The notes beneath the pieces are model-generated. The model did no database searches and was not told where the DNA came from. It was given only the letters and a program-made list of their open reading frames with translations. Of a stretch of DNA of 64,000 bases, positions 16,001-30,448 are shown piece by piece. The translations under genes and the position numbers were made by a program. How positions within the stretch are numbered: the stretch's first letter is position 1; the number at the start of each line of letters is the position of its first letter. The DNA comes from Tomocerus qinae. Taxonomy: Eukaryota > Arthropoda > Collembola > Entomobryomorpha > Tomoceridae. Location: the NCBI GenBank assembly GCA_020055645.1, contig CM034546.1:98952001-99016000 (forward strand), read 5' to 3'.

Positions 16001-19000
16001 GTTAGCGCTGTCGTTTCCTATCTTATCACATGTGCTAAAGCCAATGGGTGCTAATTCATACACACGGAAGAACTACGTTTGTACCAAGATAACTATGCAT
16101 CCAGTGAAGGAATGAGTTAACATTCAGTGAAGTTCCTTGTTGAAATGTGTATCAAGATAGGTTTGCTATGTACCTATTTGCATATTAGAATGTCTCTATC
16201 CGAGAATGTACTGGTGAAGAGTATTAAGAATAATGAGATCAGCTTCTGTAGTTTCTTAGCATACGATTAGTTTTGACTGGAGCATCTGTAAAAAGTAGTA
16301 GTGTATAGTTGTAGGATGTATCTCTGCCATTCGTTGGTAGTAGAGTAGGAGATAAGCACTCTTAATGCAGTAGGAAAGCTTTCACGACTGAAAAGTTCAA
16401 CGCTAAAGACAGTGTTTGGGGCAAAGTAAATGTTTCGGTTTATTTGCATTGGTGACTTGACTGGGTTTAACTTCAGTTCGGCTCTACTCATCCTATATAG
16501 CTTTATTTAATGTTATGTTACGTTACTTAAGTTTATGCCTGCCTATGTGATTAATTATATACACTTGTACGACGATTCATGCTTCATTTCGATGGGGAGA
16601 AGTGGCCATATTTTAGCCGAGCTGTTTGAATTGCTATCCAACATCATTTCCTTTATTAGTTTCTAAAGATTCCATCCTAATACATTACTCTTGACTACAC
16701 TTACGTCTAGATGCACAGTATATTTACTTATCTCTTATAGTGATATACAAGACTGTAGCAATATTATATCTATCTATGCAGTATATATAATAGACAAAGA
16801 TATACAGTAGGAAATTTTAATAATAGGTATCCTATCATAATGATGAAATAATGTTTTGAGAATGTGACTACAGTGCTCCTTGTGCGGGTCTGGCTAAATC
16901 ATTGGGCTAATAGCTCTAGATGAGTGTTTGCCAGCAGTGGAGAGATGATGACTACTTGAGTTTATTTACTGCATACGAAATGCAATTTAAATACTACCTA
17001 CATACTGCTACACACACTGCTTGCATACATCGATAATTTCGTCGTATATTTAAAAGAAGAATAAATTAAACTTGGCCCATTTGCAGTTTTAGTTTCAGTT
17101 CAGTTAATGAGTGATCTTGACTAATTGAGATCTGAGTATTCATGTACAACATGATAACAAGTAGGTATTAAGAGACAGGGCAGAAAAAAGCAGTCTTGTT
17201 TTGATTAGTGGCTTTAGTTTAGCTTCGTTGTAGCACTTGGCATATGTTCTATCTTTCCTTTCTCTTGTAATCAATAGCTTTCCACTGACTTTGCTCAGCT
17301 CTCCCATCCTACTACTACTATCCTCAATACTTGTGCTAAAGAAAATGTTTGAAAATTGTCTGTGTACTCTATTGAAGAAGTACAAATAGCCCTCTCAAAT
17401 CGTTCACACTAAACACAAACAGAATTTATAAATGGGCTAGCTTGGAAGTACAAGGCACAAAAAATGTTGCAGTTACTATTAGAATGAGTATAATACTGAA
17501 CATAGATGAGCATAAGGATTGGAAGGGACGGGATGTTTGAAGGAGTAGATTGATGATGCTCCGAGATATTTATGTGTGCCACTCATTTTAGTGTATAAAT
17601 ATGTTCTGAATTCAATGGTAACGCTGAACTCTGAATTGGAATCTGGTGAGGACATTTTTAAAGAGGAAACCTGTACAATCCCGTTCTCTCCTTCTTCAGG
17701 TACCTACCTATTTGCCTACAATTATTGTAAAGCACTAGACTGACTTCACTTCGTATGTAGACGCTATTAATATTAGCGAGGCAATAAATTCTTTAACGAA
17801 TTAATGGAATTGGAATGAGAAAAGTGTCATTTGTATGGAAAGTGTTAGGTATTTATATATTTATGAGCTTCCCCTACAGGAAACTGCAAATCCGCTACTA
17901 AAAATGATATATTATGGATAAGCTATGTGTTCGCAGAAAAGTGTATCACATTCACTGACGAAATTATGTATTACGTTCTGTCGTTATCCTTTACATAGGC
18001 AATGTATCCACCAGAATATCGGTAATATACCTTAAAAACCCTAATATTTGTAAAGTATAAGTAGTTTGTAGACCTATTGTATGTGCTAGAATCTAAACTA
18101 ATGAAAAACTAAGTAACGAAGCGTGCTTTTGTAAAGTGAGTACCTGTAGTGTGCAGGAGTTGAGTTACTCCTTTCTGTAGCTGGTGGAGAAAGATTAAAA
18201 TTTTACACACTCCAATTTTATTCTGTGAAGTCTCCTCTCTTGTTGTTACTCGAGGCTCAGTTAGCTCAAGTGCAATGCAAAGAAAATGCTGGCTGCCTGA
18301 TTTCGAAATTATTGATGATGGGGATAATGCGACTGTAGCTGATGGATAGCGAATTCTCGGAAGAGCTCAAGAATCTCGCTTTTCACTGAATCCAGCTGAT
18401 GTGATGTGAACTAAAAGCCCGTATTTATTTATGAGATACTACACCACTGTTCTCTCTCTTCTCCTACTTACACTCTACACATTTGCACACGAAATAGATA
18501 TATATAGACTTGACTCTTTTCAATTTCAGTATTGTATACGATTCCATTCTAACCTATTATACGACTTAAGTATACAATATACTAGTTACATAAGTATATG
18601 AATATAGTACTACTGTATAAATTTCTACGGAGATAAATCGAGAGCCTGTCAGCGTGAGTACAATACTTGTAAGGCATAGGTATAATTATTTTTTGTGCTT
18701 ACAAATAGGTATAAGTAGAAATTGTGATATCTATAGTGTTTTCCTGCATAATATTCGCAAGAACTTTTTTATGGAGAAATAAAGGCGGCAGGCACAGGCT
18801 GTAATAATAAATTCTACAGGGATATTTGTTAGTTCCTGTGCACATCAATCTTGAGGTGCAATTTAAGTCAAATAAGTAATGGGTTGTTGTAGTTTTGGTG
18901 TACAATATTTTTCTTAGCTGCACCAACTGAACATTTATTAAATGGTGAAAGGCTGGAAGAAAGGCCACCCGGATTGGGGTTTACTTTTTTATTTGCCCTA

Positions 19001-22000
19001 TCAGTGGATTCGACGGAGAGGAAAATGGGGCAGAAGAAAAGCGACATCCAGCTTCGTGTCCAAACAATGAGGAAAAGAAACAGGGGTTAGTGTATTTGTA
19101 CAGTTTAGCAAATTTGAAGGACGCAAGAGAAGTGAAGTGAACTAAAGTGACATTCATACGCAATAAAGCGAAAAATTGATCTCCTTCTATGTGTCATCAT
19201 AGAATACACAGTGCTCCGTAAAGTGCTACTATATAGATAGGAGTGTGAGTGAGTGAAGTTAAGCCAACATGTCTTTCACCGATTTCACACCCACCCAAGA
19301 TACGAAAAGAAGAGGACAGGTAGGAAGGGAGTAGTAGGAAGAAAGGAAAAGTTAAAGTGATGGGATAAGGGCAAAAGGAGCCGGTCTGTTCGGTATTTTT
19401 GAGGCTGACACGAGAGGGACGAGAGCCGGGAGATGATGACACGGACGGAACGACCGAAAGCCTATTTATTTGCCTCCTATAGTTCTATTATTACCTAAGC
19501 TAATAGCAACATGGACTAATGTGAGCCAAATGGCAGATACCTACAGTTACATCAAGAATTTGGTGCAATGAACATTTCCGAGAGATATTTCCTGATATGA
19601 TAATGGTGTGTACCTAGACTATATAAGTGTATGGGTTTTGAGCTACTAGGGGCTACTACATGGTAAATAGAACCGAATGCTATATACAAACCGTCAGACA
19701 ATTGCAAAGAAGGATTTCAAGATATCCGGGTTTTCACCCGCATTTGGTATTATATAGTGTTGGACGAAATGGAGGCACGCTGATAGGTAGATGGTCTGAC
19801 GGTGACGGGCTCGTTGTCGTCTTTTATTCTTTTCATCGGACCCGAACAATGAACAATAGAAGTCGCATCGTATCTGCTCTGGTTCATCGTTTGCCTGTTC
19901 CTTCCTATTATTGTAGATACGGGACACTATAACTGGGAAATGTATTAAATACATATGGGAACTATTTATTACGAGAGTGCTGGCTGGCGTAGAAGGTATT
20001 GCTTTGAAAGGAGGAATCCATCTCATTGCAAGGATATTGATGCGAGTGAATTGACTTGAGTTGACTTACTTGCTACAATAGTTGTGTTGTCTACCTATAT
20101 GTACGTGTACTCATTTGTCCTGTGTCGTGTGTGTATTGTTGTGTTGTACAGTGCTGGAGTGTAGTATCACATCACTTTAGTGTCTAATGTCTCCAGGAAA
20201 GGAACGATGTTGGATGAGTAGAGCTTTTTATCCAATGACTATTTTTTGCCATTATTATTGGAGTGAAAGAAAAGAGGAATGAAGAAATGGACAGAAGGCC
20301 ATCCATTATCCACCTAATGGGAAGTTGAAGTTGTATAGCTCTTTTGTTATGCAGGACAGGATACTACGGTGCTTGTCACCGGCGGATTGGGACGAATTTA
20401 ATGTACTACATTCTACCCTTGTATAAATACATCATGTAATATTAAGGTTGATGTAATAAATATAGTTACACTGTATAGTTACCTAATACAAAGTAGTTTT
20501 ACCTATGAAGTGTCCTCTCTCTGTCGATTTGACTAAAAGCAAAGGTCAATTTTTGTCGGGAAAGAGAATATTCAAGTTAGATGACTTGGCGTATGAAAAT
20601 ACACAGTATTATTATTACAAGACTTGTCTCAGTGTGATTTTCCGTGAAAATCTGGGAGGCGGAAACTCATGTAAGTGGAAGGCAGGACGAGCGGAACCAT
20701 TTATGTCTCTAAAAGGACGTAATAATGGCAATTATAGGTTAGGATAGTTTTCTGACGTTACTTATTTAGGCGGAAAATTCTTTGCAATAAAATCAGATGA
20801 AAATTCCTTTGGAGAAAGTCAGGGAAGGAAGTAAAGGTAGAGAAGTTCGTGTCTTGAACTGTTGAGTGTGTAACGGTGAGCAGTAGGTCTAACATCCGGT
20901 GAGATGAAAGAGTTTCCTCCTATCTACAAATATATTGCTTGAAGTATCGTAATTTCTAAGCGTAGGAGGAGCATATGATTGCAATCTCTATGTGTTAGTA
21001 TGCATATACATTTTCACCGGGACTAAATGGGAAATATATTGTTTTTAGCTAGGGATCCTATTCGGGTAGGAGTTGTGCTCTTTGCGTTGACTTTGTTCGC
21101 TGTTAATGAGGAAATTTCGGTTAGCAAGACGGTTTTATTAGTTTGTGTTTTTTGATGGTAGGTTTTCCGGTGCTGCAACCCTTTGTACTTGGGCTAATTG
21201 GTTTTTCTCTGATCATTTTATTAAGTTGTGTTATACTGAGAGGCCTTGTTCTTCAAGTTATTGTGTTCAGTACTAAAGTAAAGGAGTGGAGAGGAAAATC
21301 TTGCTTTCTTTGTGCTTGGCTTTTAGTCATGTTTCGTTATGTTATTAAAATTCTTAATACTCCACAAGAAAGCTGGGTAATTGAATTGTCTTTGGTGGAG
21401 TAGGTGCTCTTGTCTTCTCTGAATTCTTAATTCTAATTAAATCAAAGAATACTTCCCGCTAACAACAGGCAAACAGAGAGAAGACTATCAAAGAGAAAAT
21501 TCAAAGAGGAATTTATTGTTTGTAATATCGTAAACGAGATAGAAAAGTGTTGTTTTTTAATGTTTGCATCCGCCAAGCGTTATATACTTAGTTTTAGCTA
21601 GCAATTAGAATGACATCATAGGGAATCGCTAGTCGTGTATCTAATGCGTTCAGTGTCTATTAAATTTGAGAGGCTCACTTCTAAAGTGTTCAGAGTACGT
21701 CAATGTCATCTGAAGCGAGGCTAACATCCGAGTTAACCATCCCTAATACGTCAACAATGCTCTCTCAGCAGGCAAAGTTTGGTGACTCCCAATAAAGAAT
21801 GGGCTGTGTATTCCTATCTGCCCTGACCATAACCAAACTGGTATTAACTTATGTATGTAGTTATAGATAGTAATAATAGAGCCCTTGTGTTGACTTGATT
21901 TCTTCGAGAAAGACAACACTGATTTCTGTTCTCGGCACGGAACTCGGTGTGAAATCCATTGAAATAAAAGCGTGAGCACACACAGAGCTCTGCAAGGGCC

Positions 22001-24000
22001 TTTACTTTCTTACAGCCTTAAGGTAGTTTTATGTAAGTTCTGTTGCAAGAACTACAATAGGGTACTTATTATTATACTACTCCGAAAACTGTTTTCATTA
22101 GAGCTACATTTGAAAGTGCCCAGCTATCGGGGTCTGGTCCTGGTCTTGACTAACAATAAATGAATAATGTAGCTGGGCTGTGTATTTTATTTAGGAACTA
22201 ACAAAACACCAAGGTCTGCTACGGACATGATTTTGAGTCCTGAGTTTTTCTTATGCCTCATAAAAATTTGGATAGCCTCCTGCTCAGTCTTGGGTTGACG
22301 GAGACGCTGTGCTGAGAAGGGTGAACCATGGTGTGGAATTTCTTCCTAGACTTTTACTACTATTACCAGGAAGAAATCCTTGTATATGGTTGTATTTTGC
22401 TAGTAAAGAAAGGAACTGAAGAAACACTAACTAGCTCGTAAGCAAACACATTTACATAAAATAAAACATTAGGGAAACAGAAGGTTTAAAGGTTGGGATG
22501 AATGTAGCTATATTTACTCGATAATTCACACTAGGTCATGAGTATATGTACCAGCTAGGATTCCGTTGGAATTACTATCAGTATGTAGATGGTTGTATGT
22601 ACATGTACATGTGTGTGAGTAGGGAATTTATTTGATTTCGTTTTATTTTATGCCTGGGCACATAATGGTTTTGGAGGTGAGGTGAGAGTCAATTAGTTGA
22701 GTTCTGTTAGACGACGTGAGTTGATGTGGTGAGGAGGTTTACGAGAGGAGGAGGAGATATAATATGAGTTTAATGTAGCATGGAGCGTATCTGTTTTGGA
22801 GCAAATGAGATAATAGTAGAGATTCAATTCAATGTAAATAGTAATTCATGCTTATTTATTCATTCAGGCCTTGACTATTTATGTAGATATTTTTCATTCT
22901 GACTTCCCGGGTTTTCAATCGTAGTGTTAGTACAGGTGGATGGAGTACTAAAATGCTAAATGGAGAGAGAAGGACTAAAATTTTGTGTATGTATGTATTT
23001 AGTAAGTTTCTTTCTGTATGCCTACTTATTAGTGTTGGGATGTAATGGGTAATGAATCCCTGACGGACAGACGAAGCAAACCATGTTTGGAGTGTGGATT
23101 TGAAATTTGTGACGGGCTGCTCATGCTCTTGTCTTGTCTTTTTCTATTTTGGATTTTGCCTCACCAAATAATCGTTTGGAAAAGTGCCTACCCAGAACAT
23201 TTTGGTCATTCCGTCAGTGAAATATTTACGGGTTTATTTATGAGGAATGAAATGAGATTCAGAAGGAATTAATTCGCCATTTGTTTCCATCAAAGTTGAT
23301 GTTTCGTTGTTGTTGTGAGAGAATTTGTCATTGTCATTGTCCCACACGTATGTACTTGTGTCCATGCACACATTACGTGTATACATATATTTAGATAAGT
23401 GAGCAAAGTCAAGTCAACTATTCTATTAGGAAGACTATGTCCACTAAAGTATTTAAATGGTTATGTAAAGAGGTACGGAGAGGAATCTCGTCGTGTATAG
23501 GGATTCTATTGGCTATATAATGAAATGAGTTATGTGATGGATTTTTTATCGTTACTTTGCCTTGTGCCGTAGTTTAGTGTAAGTATTGACTGTATTGCAC
23601 ATCACAATCGTGCTCTTTCTTCTTTCAATGCCGCATCTTTTTTTTTCTTGCGTAGCTCCCACACAAGTAGGTAGCTGAACAAGGTGCATTACACATGGAA
23701 TGTTTACGACGTGTGTACCTATTTGTTCATTTTGCTATTTTATTTGCCATGTTCATAGATTTTATACCAACATTACTCATGACATACTGCTAGATAGAAA
23801 GATGAGAGAGCAGACCTCATGGAATCATTTTATGGGGAAAAAATTAGCAGAAATGCATTGTGTGCCTGTTGGTAATAAATATCTAGCGAGGATCTTTGCC
23901 ATAGTGTATTTACTGGCGACTACGAAAAGCAATTGTGACTAGTAGGTATGTAGTTTGACTATTTTTCATGTTCCTTAATAAGGCAGAGATATTGCTGATG
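13001..24000. other. Gene-free stretch, nothing recognised
   Basis: No supported gene. The most coding-like spot is 19660-20026, where frames of 90 codons (+) and 110 codons (-) overlap on a slightly more G+C-rich patch; neither resembles a known family and they cannot both be real. ACTTGA-type motifs occur at 15868-15880 and 20051-20068. A hairpin at 22335-22379 is listed separately. A T run of nine lies at 23638-23646. Confidence 0.6.
22335..22379. repeat. Hairpin, 12-bp stem and 20-nt loop
   Basis: GGAATTTCTTCCT (22335-22347) is followed after 20 nt by AGGAAGAAATCC (22368-22379). The reverse complement of the right arm is GGATTTCTTCCT, so the arms pair over 12 bp with one extra base on the left. 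It has no gene context that would make it a terminator or microRNA. A degraded small inverted-repeat element or chance are both possible. Confidence 0.4.
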
Positions 24001-27000
24001 GTGATGTGATATGAAGTGAGTGAGTGACGGAGAGAGCTTCAGATAGGAGTGAACTGGATGTTAGGTGACGTGAATAAAGTCCAGTCAAGTTCATGTGACG
24101 TTGATGGGTTGACTTGGACTCGAGTTTTTCACTCAAACTTGACGTTACAGTCAATTTACATGATGCACTTGTATATTTTGCGAGTTGATCTTTGGACCAA
24201 ACTATTTTATAACTAACAATAAGCAGCAGGGAAACTGAGCTTACCAATTTGTACTTCAGAATTACTAAGTGTATGCAAAGGATCTCCGCAAAAATAAGAA
24301 CTGGGTGTTATTATACTTCGTTTTCTGTGTGGGAACCATTATTGACCAATATTTGTTGAATTTACAAAGGATTTCTGTCTTTATTGTATTGCATTATGGT
24401 TTATGAGATTCTTTGCTTATTGTTAGCCAGACTTGAATCATGTTATTTTGCTAGAAAAACAAATAAAACTGGGCTGGGCTACATATTTAGATACAGAATT
24501 GACATAAGCATTGAGCATTGTTTAGGATTGATGGCCAGCCACCTGACGTGACTGGTGAAAACATTTTCTTGTGCTGTTTATCCATTTCGAAGTTGTGTTC
24601 TGGCTAATGGCTCTTGTACAAAAGTTTGCATAGGACATGCGTAGGTAAATAATGCAATACGATATGAGTGAGCATCGTAAGTAGAATTAAATGAGTTAGA
24701 TTTGTGTTAAATGAAATGAAACGACGATGATGCTACGAACAAGATAACATTGACAGTGTACACACGAGAGGGATAATGAATGACCATCTTAACTTGTCTC
24801 ACCTGAAGAACAACAAGCCAAAATATCACATCACACCTTAGTGGAACAATAGAAGAATAAGATATGGATGACTGTTACATTATGATAATTGATGTATTCT
24901 GTAACAATTTTTAGTTGAAATGTTGGAAAATAAAAGGAAATTAGAGGGAAAACAGACAAGGAGTTTGATCAATAGGCTCTACGACTATTTACATTGCATT
25001 TTCACTCACATTACTACATTTTGCATTTACATTTACACAATGTTTTGCTTTTCAGACAGTTTATATTCCGTTGTGATAAGTTCTGATGGCTACCACCTTA
25101 ACATTCGTCCTAGACATAACTGCATTGTATAGTGTATGCACTATAGTTTAATGGAATAAATAATATAAGCTCAGATGTTCCATTATTTCCGTCAAACTGT
25201 AGCATTGTTCTTACAATGTTAATTTAGTGAGTGCATGCATTGGTTTTATAACTATTGCATAGGAGCAGAGCTGGTACTAAATTACACTCACAATAGCTAA
25301 TTTTCCAAGCTGAGGAAACAGACTGGACGAGCCGGTTTGCACCTACCCATCGTCTCTTAAGATTTTGAGGATATTATAGCTGCATTGATACTGGTTGCAG
25401 TATTTATGTAAGTGTACGAGATCTGATATCTCCTTGACTGCTTTAGGTTGAGCCTGCTGACTTGGTCATGTTAGTGGTACTACGTATAGGTCCTGTTAGT
25501 AGACAACGTATAATAAAAAAGTGACGTTATATCAGAGAGTTTGAATAGGGAAGGTGATTGTGGGAAGAGATGCCCTTTGAATAAAAATCAAATGCTCTCT
25601 CCTGGTTTTGATAGGATTAGAATACAATAGAATGGAACATTAGATTTGAGTAAAGTATGTGTTTTCGTCAAGAGATTCAAGTTCATTTCAGTCAGGAGGG
25701 ATTTGCAGGAAGGATGGAGAAGTGCAACTGTTGTCCAGGTACACCTTGAACAAGAATGTTGTGCCTGACAATGAGGTTTCTGGAGACTATGGAGATCATA
25801 TGATGTAAAAGCATTTTGGAATGTTGAATGTGTATATGTAAATGTTGAATGCTCTAAGTATGTTGGTATATTATAAGAAGGAGGGAGGATTGATTTGATA
25901 GATGGACAGGTAAAGGCATGATTGAAATATTTACCTACTTGACTTACTAACTGAGAGAGGAGAGCAAGTCTTGTGGACTAACTCCTGACTCTGACCATCT
26001 TTGTAATTTTTGATTGTGTTATTTCCTCGTATGAAATATTATAACGAAGTTTATAATGCATTCTGGTCTTGTCTCATGGGTAAAAGGTATGGAATAGTGT
26101 GGAGATAGATAGGTTGGTAGTGATTTGCAGTCAAGTTGGATGAAGTGTCCGTTGGATTTGATTTGGGCGAAGGGAAAGACATGAATGTGCATAAGCGTCA
26201 TGTTCGTGTATTGTGTATTTTGTATTAGTAGGAGTTGTGTTGTGGATTGTATGGGTAATATTTAATATTCTGCCTTGTGTGCGAAATAAATATCACTTTC
26301 ATGCCTTAGTCAGCTAATCTGATCAAGCTGATTTGATCTGTTGTTGGTTGGTGTTGCTTTGGTTGGTGTGATGCTGGATGAACGTCAAATCTAGTCAAGT
26401 CAGGGAGAACAAGACAAGTTCAGTCTACTTTACGCTAAACAATTTTTTTATTATTTCAAATGGGATTGGCTTGGTTTGGATTTCTTGGCTACTATGATCT
26501 GGCGTGAGTCTCTTATTACCTGTGCATTGTATTTACCATGGGTAGACATAGGCTAAGGCTACTATGTATATTTCTCTGTAGTAGAGTAGTCGCATCATCT
26601 AAGAAGAAAGAAGTGGTAGCTGATTTATCTTATTTATTCCGGCTGAGAGCAAAAGTTGAATAGAGAAATCGTCAGTTCTCTCTGTGTTTGTGTTGTTTTG
26701 TCTGTCTGAATTACGATTACCAATGGTACTACTCTACCATCACATCAAATCAAATCAGATAGATTTAATTGATGAGTAGATCCAGACCAGATCAAATTAC
26801 TTGACCTGATCTCATTTTCGATTGGAATAGCTATTCAGCCAGAGTTAAAAATTAAATTGGATTCGATGCAAAGATCGTAAATGTAAAGCACACTGCTTCA
26901 CATACGCTACAATAAATATAAGAACTTGTACTTCTTTGTCAGTCCACTACTTATTAACATAGGTATGCACAGTGGCTGGAGATGTGGTCAGTTTATGGAC

Positions 27001-30000
27001 TTTCATACTTGTTGTTCCAGAACACTAAAAGTAAATCGTTTCTCTCTGCCAAGGAATTCAAACAACTTGGTCCAGTTCTTGTAGTCTGACTACTTGACTG
27101 GACCGATTCACATTCTCTATATTCTATTGAAAGATTCAAATATTTCAACCTGAAGGTGGGTATCCTTGCTAGTAGGCAGGCTAGAATTTCTCTAATGGAA
27201 ATAAATGAGTTAATGACTCAGGTAAAGTGGCAAATGATAAGTAAGGAAGGGGCTACTGGTTAACGTTTTTGCTGCTTTAGTATAAGTACTACCTCACCAG
27301 TTGCTATCTTCATTACTACATAATAGGGTTGCTCCAGCTAACATGGAACAGCAGTTACCTTTACCTTACATACCTACATACAAACTAGTAGCTCTTGTCA
27401 AAGGGTTGTTTGTTTGTTTAGTATTGGACATAGGTAACAAGGTTTTGCATTCCCTGTCTGCATTTTTCAGTAGTTTGGCACGCAATGATTGTAGCTTTGC
27501 CCACAAAACACCAAACAGGAGGGTCTAATTACCTCATCGGACAAAAGTGCAAAATTAAACACAATGTTGAGAAAGGCTATATGCACTTTATTCACTTAAA
27601 TCATTCCAATCTTAACTATTGCAATCACATTATCACCTGAGTATAAACTAGGAAGTTATTGATGATTTTAAATACTATTTACACTGTTTGGGGCGATATC
27701 AAATAATATCTAGGGTTTGCAAAGAAATTTTAAGTTACTGTAAACGAAGAATAGCGTGCAATTTTCAAGGGACATGATAAGCATGCATGTTGTCTAGTTA
27801 GCATTCTCATTGAATAAAAATTGAAATAGACAGTTGTGGACGGAAGCGAGTATTAAAATTAAAGAGTAAAGACCTCAATAGTAATACTGATATAAGTATT
27901 GTTAAAAACTTAATCATAGAGGATTTACAGTGTGAAAACAATAGTGCATTGGTTGTGTGAGCGTAATTAAAATTCATTCATTCACGGTCTTATTCTAATG
28001 CAATCCATGACCTGCCTCCGTAATAGAGCCTTTGAGCCGGCATGGATGCCGACATGGGAAATTCATAGAATTTTCCCGTTAAATGAAAATGAAGCTGTAG
28101 AAACAGACAGGGATAGAGAGTGTTGGTAGAATATGCAAGCGTGTTCAATGGCAGATTACGAGATTAAAGACAATCGTAAAATCTAGAGCGAGCGTTTGTT
28201 AATTAAAAGTTTAATTTTAGGTTAGCGATTGGCTGGTTACTTACGTAGTGCTTTTGCGTGGCCTGACTGACATTGGAGAATAGTGTATGTAATAGTGACT
28301 GGTCTGGTCTAGTCAACTACTTAAATTAATCTGATTTGATTGTCTTTAGTTAGAGGATGTTTTGTTTTGATGAGTTGGGAAAATTGAAGAGAAATGAAAC
28401 TAGAGCTAGAGTTCTCTGTTGTGTATTTATTTTCTGTAGTAGTGTATGAGTTTAAATAGTTGAGTTGCTCCAAAAGTGGATTTGATTAAATTTTTCAAAG
28501 TTGCTAAGATGGTGTGGTATGTTTGGTGTGGTTTGGATGTGCATAAGTCATAAGTTATGGTTAGGGAGGGAGATTGTTTGCCTGTGCATGTTACGTGATG
28601 CAGGTGATGAATGCAAGTAAATGAAATGGCTATCGCAATTATAAAATCGTATTGTTGGTGGTTGGCTAAAGTGAAGAATCTGTAGTTCTATGGCTTCTTG
28701 TAGCCACTCCAGTAACAAGACTTGTAGACAAGAAAGTAATAACGTGTGTGTAATGAATAAAAAGAAAAAATGAATAATACTATGATGATACATAAGTGAG
28801 GTGAAGCTAAAGTGAGTAGGTAGGAGAGGTAATCAAATGCCCCGAAGGAAATTAATTTTTTTTCGACAGTGATTATAATTTGTTAGGTAGCTGTCTGTCG
28901 AGTCTTATGTATATAAATGGGAAGATGGATGCAGAAATAATACTGTGTTTCTCAAATTGTGTCTTCTCTCGATTAGGATAGACATTCATTTACCAGTGTG
29001 CACTTAAGTTAGTGTCATGCAAATTCAAGAGATTTCATTAGCTAACAGGGAGAGATGAAGGTAATTGATAGTAGACTTTCTTGGTCTGGTGTGATAATGT
29101 TCGGAGTGGAGATATGTTCAAATTGAGCGTGTCAGTGCCAGAATTAATTATTTTTTGCCAACTCCAAACAACTGTATGTTTTCTCTAGTTAATGTTCTAT
29201 TTAGTAAAAAATCATTTTTCTTGGTCAATTTCCAAATCGCGTTTAAGTGCACTGAGTGTAACTGGACGGGACTGTTGCAAATATGATGTTTGCAGTGTGC
29301 AGCATCAATTAGAACTGAATTGTGTAAAAGTGGCGAACATTTCTAAAATTAGGAGTCAGTGCAGTGGAACTGAAGGCAGTTATATAAATAAAGTAATGAT
29401 AGATACATTTTATATCGTAACAATCGTATAAATGTACATTAGAGATATGTATGTATACAACTCAATAAAATACCTACCTACTCTCCTGTTATGTTTCTTT
29501 ACTTATCTTAGTACAGCTGGAGGCAATTAGGTAAGATATAGTCGAGTGATACAAAGTTTAAAATGTTCAGACTCGTCAGGGGAAATGAAAACATAAGGAA
29601 AGAGACGGATGAAGAAGTTAGTTGAGCTTCTGTTGCCGACATATATTGCTTTCGCTCTCTATCAGCTGAACATGAGCATAGCTATTAGATTAGTCGAGTA
29701 CAACTGTCTATATGTCCTTATATTATGTAATAAATAGAGGATTTCAGCTCTGTTTTATGTATTTTATTGGCAGAGGAATTAAGTAATTGAGGAGCAAGAG
29801 CAAGTCAACAAGTCGAAATGTAGATAGATACAATGAGAATAATAATGATAAAAAGAAGTTTGTTAGTTCTTCGACGTTTTCTTTACGTGCTTTTCCATGT
29901 CTGTCTGTCTACACTCAAGTTTGGAACATCTATTACACATATTACGTGCACTGACATTGTTTCTACTTTCATAATGTGTATATATATATATTTAACTGGC

Positions 30001-30448
30001 ATATTATTACTCGAAACTATATCACTTATGTGTATCGAGGGACTAGATAGAAAATACATAATAATATACATTGTACATTAGTGGACTTGAGTGAGTGAGT
30101 GGCATGGCAGTAGGTACATATATAGTTGGCTGTCGATGAAGTGATGTGATGCGTATATGTGTAGAGTGGAGTGGAGATGCATTAAACTGATTATTGACTC
30201 GTTCGTTGTCGTCGTTTGTTCTGCTACGCGAATTTCGAGTGGCTTTTTACCCTAATTTATAGGTTGATAACATTCTTCTTGTTGCCGATCCGACCGGTTT
30301 CCAGTAGTACATAAAGTAACTACGAGTGGCTAATACCAATCTACGGTTTTCTATCAAGCCCCATTATATTATTACCTCCGAGCTGAGTCCATTTCACTTC
30401 TCTTGCTCCTGTTACATTTTATCGTGGCTAATGTAAGGTAATGTATGT
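24001..30448. other. Gene-free stretch, nothing recognised
   Basis: No supported gene. It holds a local inverted repeat at 24078-24120, an AGTCAAGTCAG motif at 26393, and two small adjacent hairpins at 28038-28077 (CGGCAT/ATGCCG with a 2-nt loop, then GGGAAATTC/GAATTTTCCC with a 3-nt loop). A short (TA)n run lies near 29978-29992. All reading frames are short and unrecognised. Confidence 0.6.
24078..24120. repeat. Short inverted repeat with ACTTGA-type arms
   Basis: AGTCCAGTCAA (24078-24088) and TTGACTTGGACT (24109-24120) are inverted copies with one base inserted. More GTTGACTT, AACTTGACG and CAGTCAA words follow up to about 24158. The word content resembles the foldback element at 41127-41461, so this may be a decayed relative; that is inference only. 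Confidence 0.35.

Noticed and set aside
19660..20026. A 90-codon + frame and a 110-codon - frame on the same patch
   Set aside because: They overlap on opposite strands, have no recognisable motif, and their lengths are near what chance gives for this base composition.
29970..29995. (TA)n run as a functional element
   Set aside because: About six to seven units only; ordinary in A+T-rich DNA.
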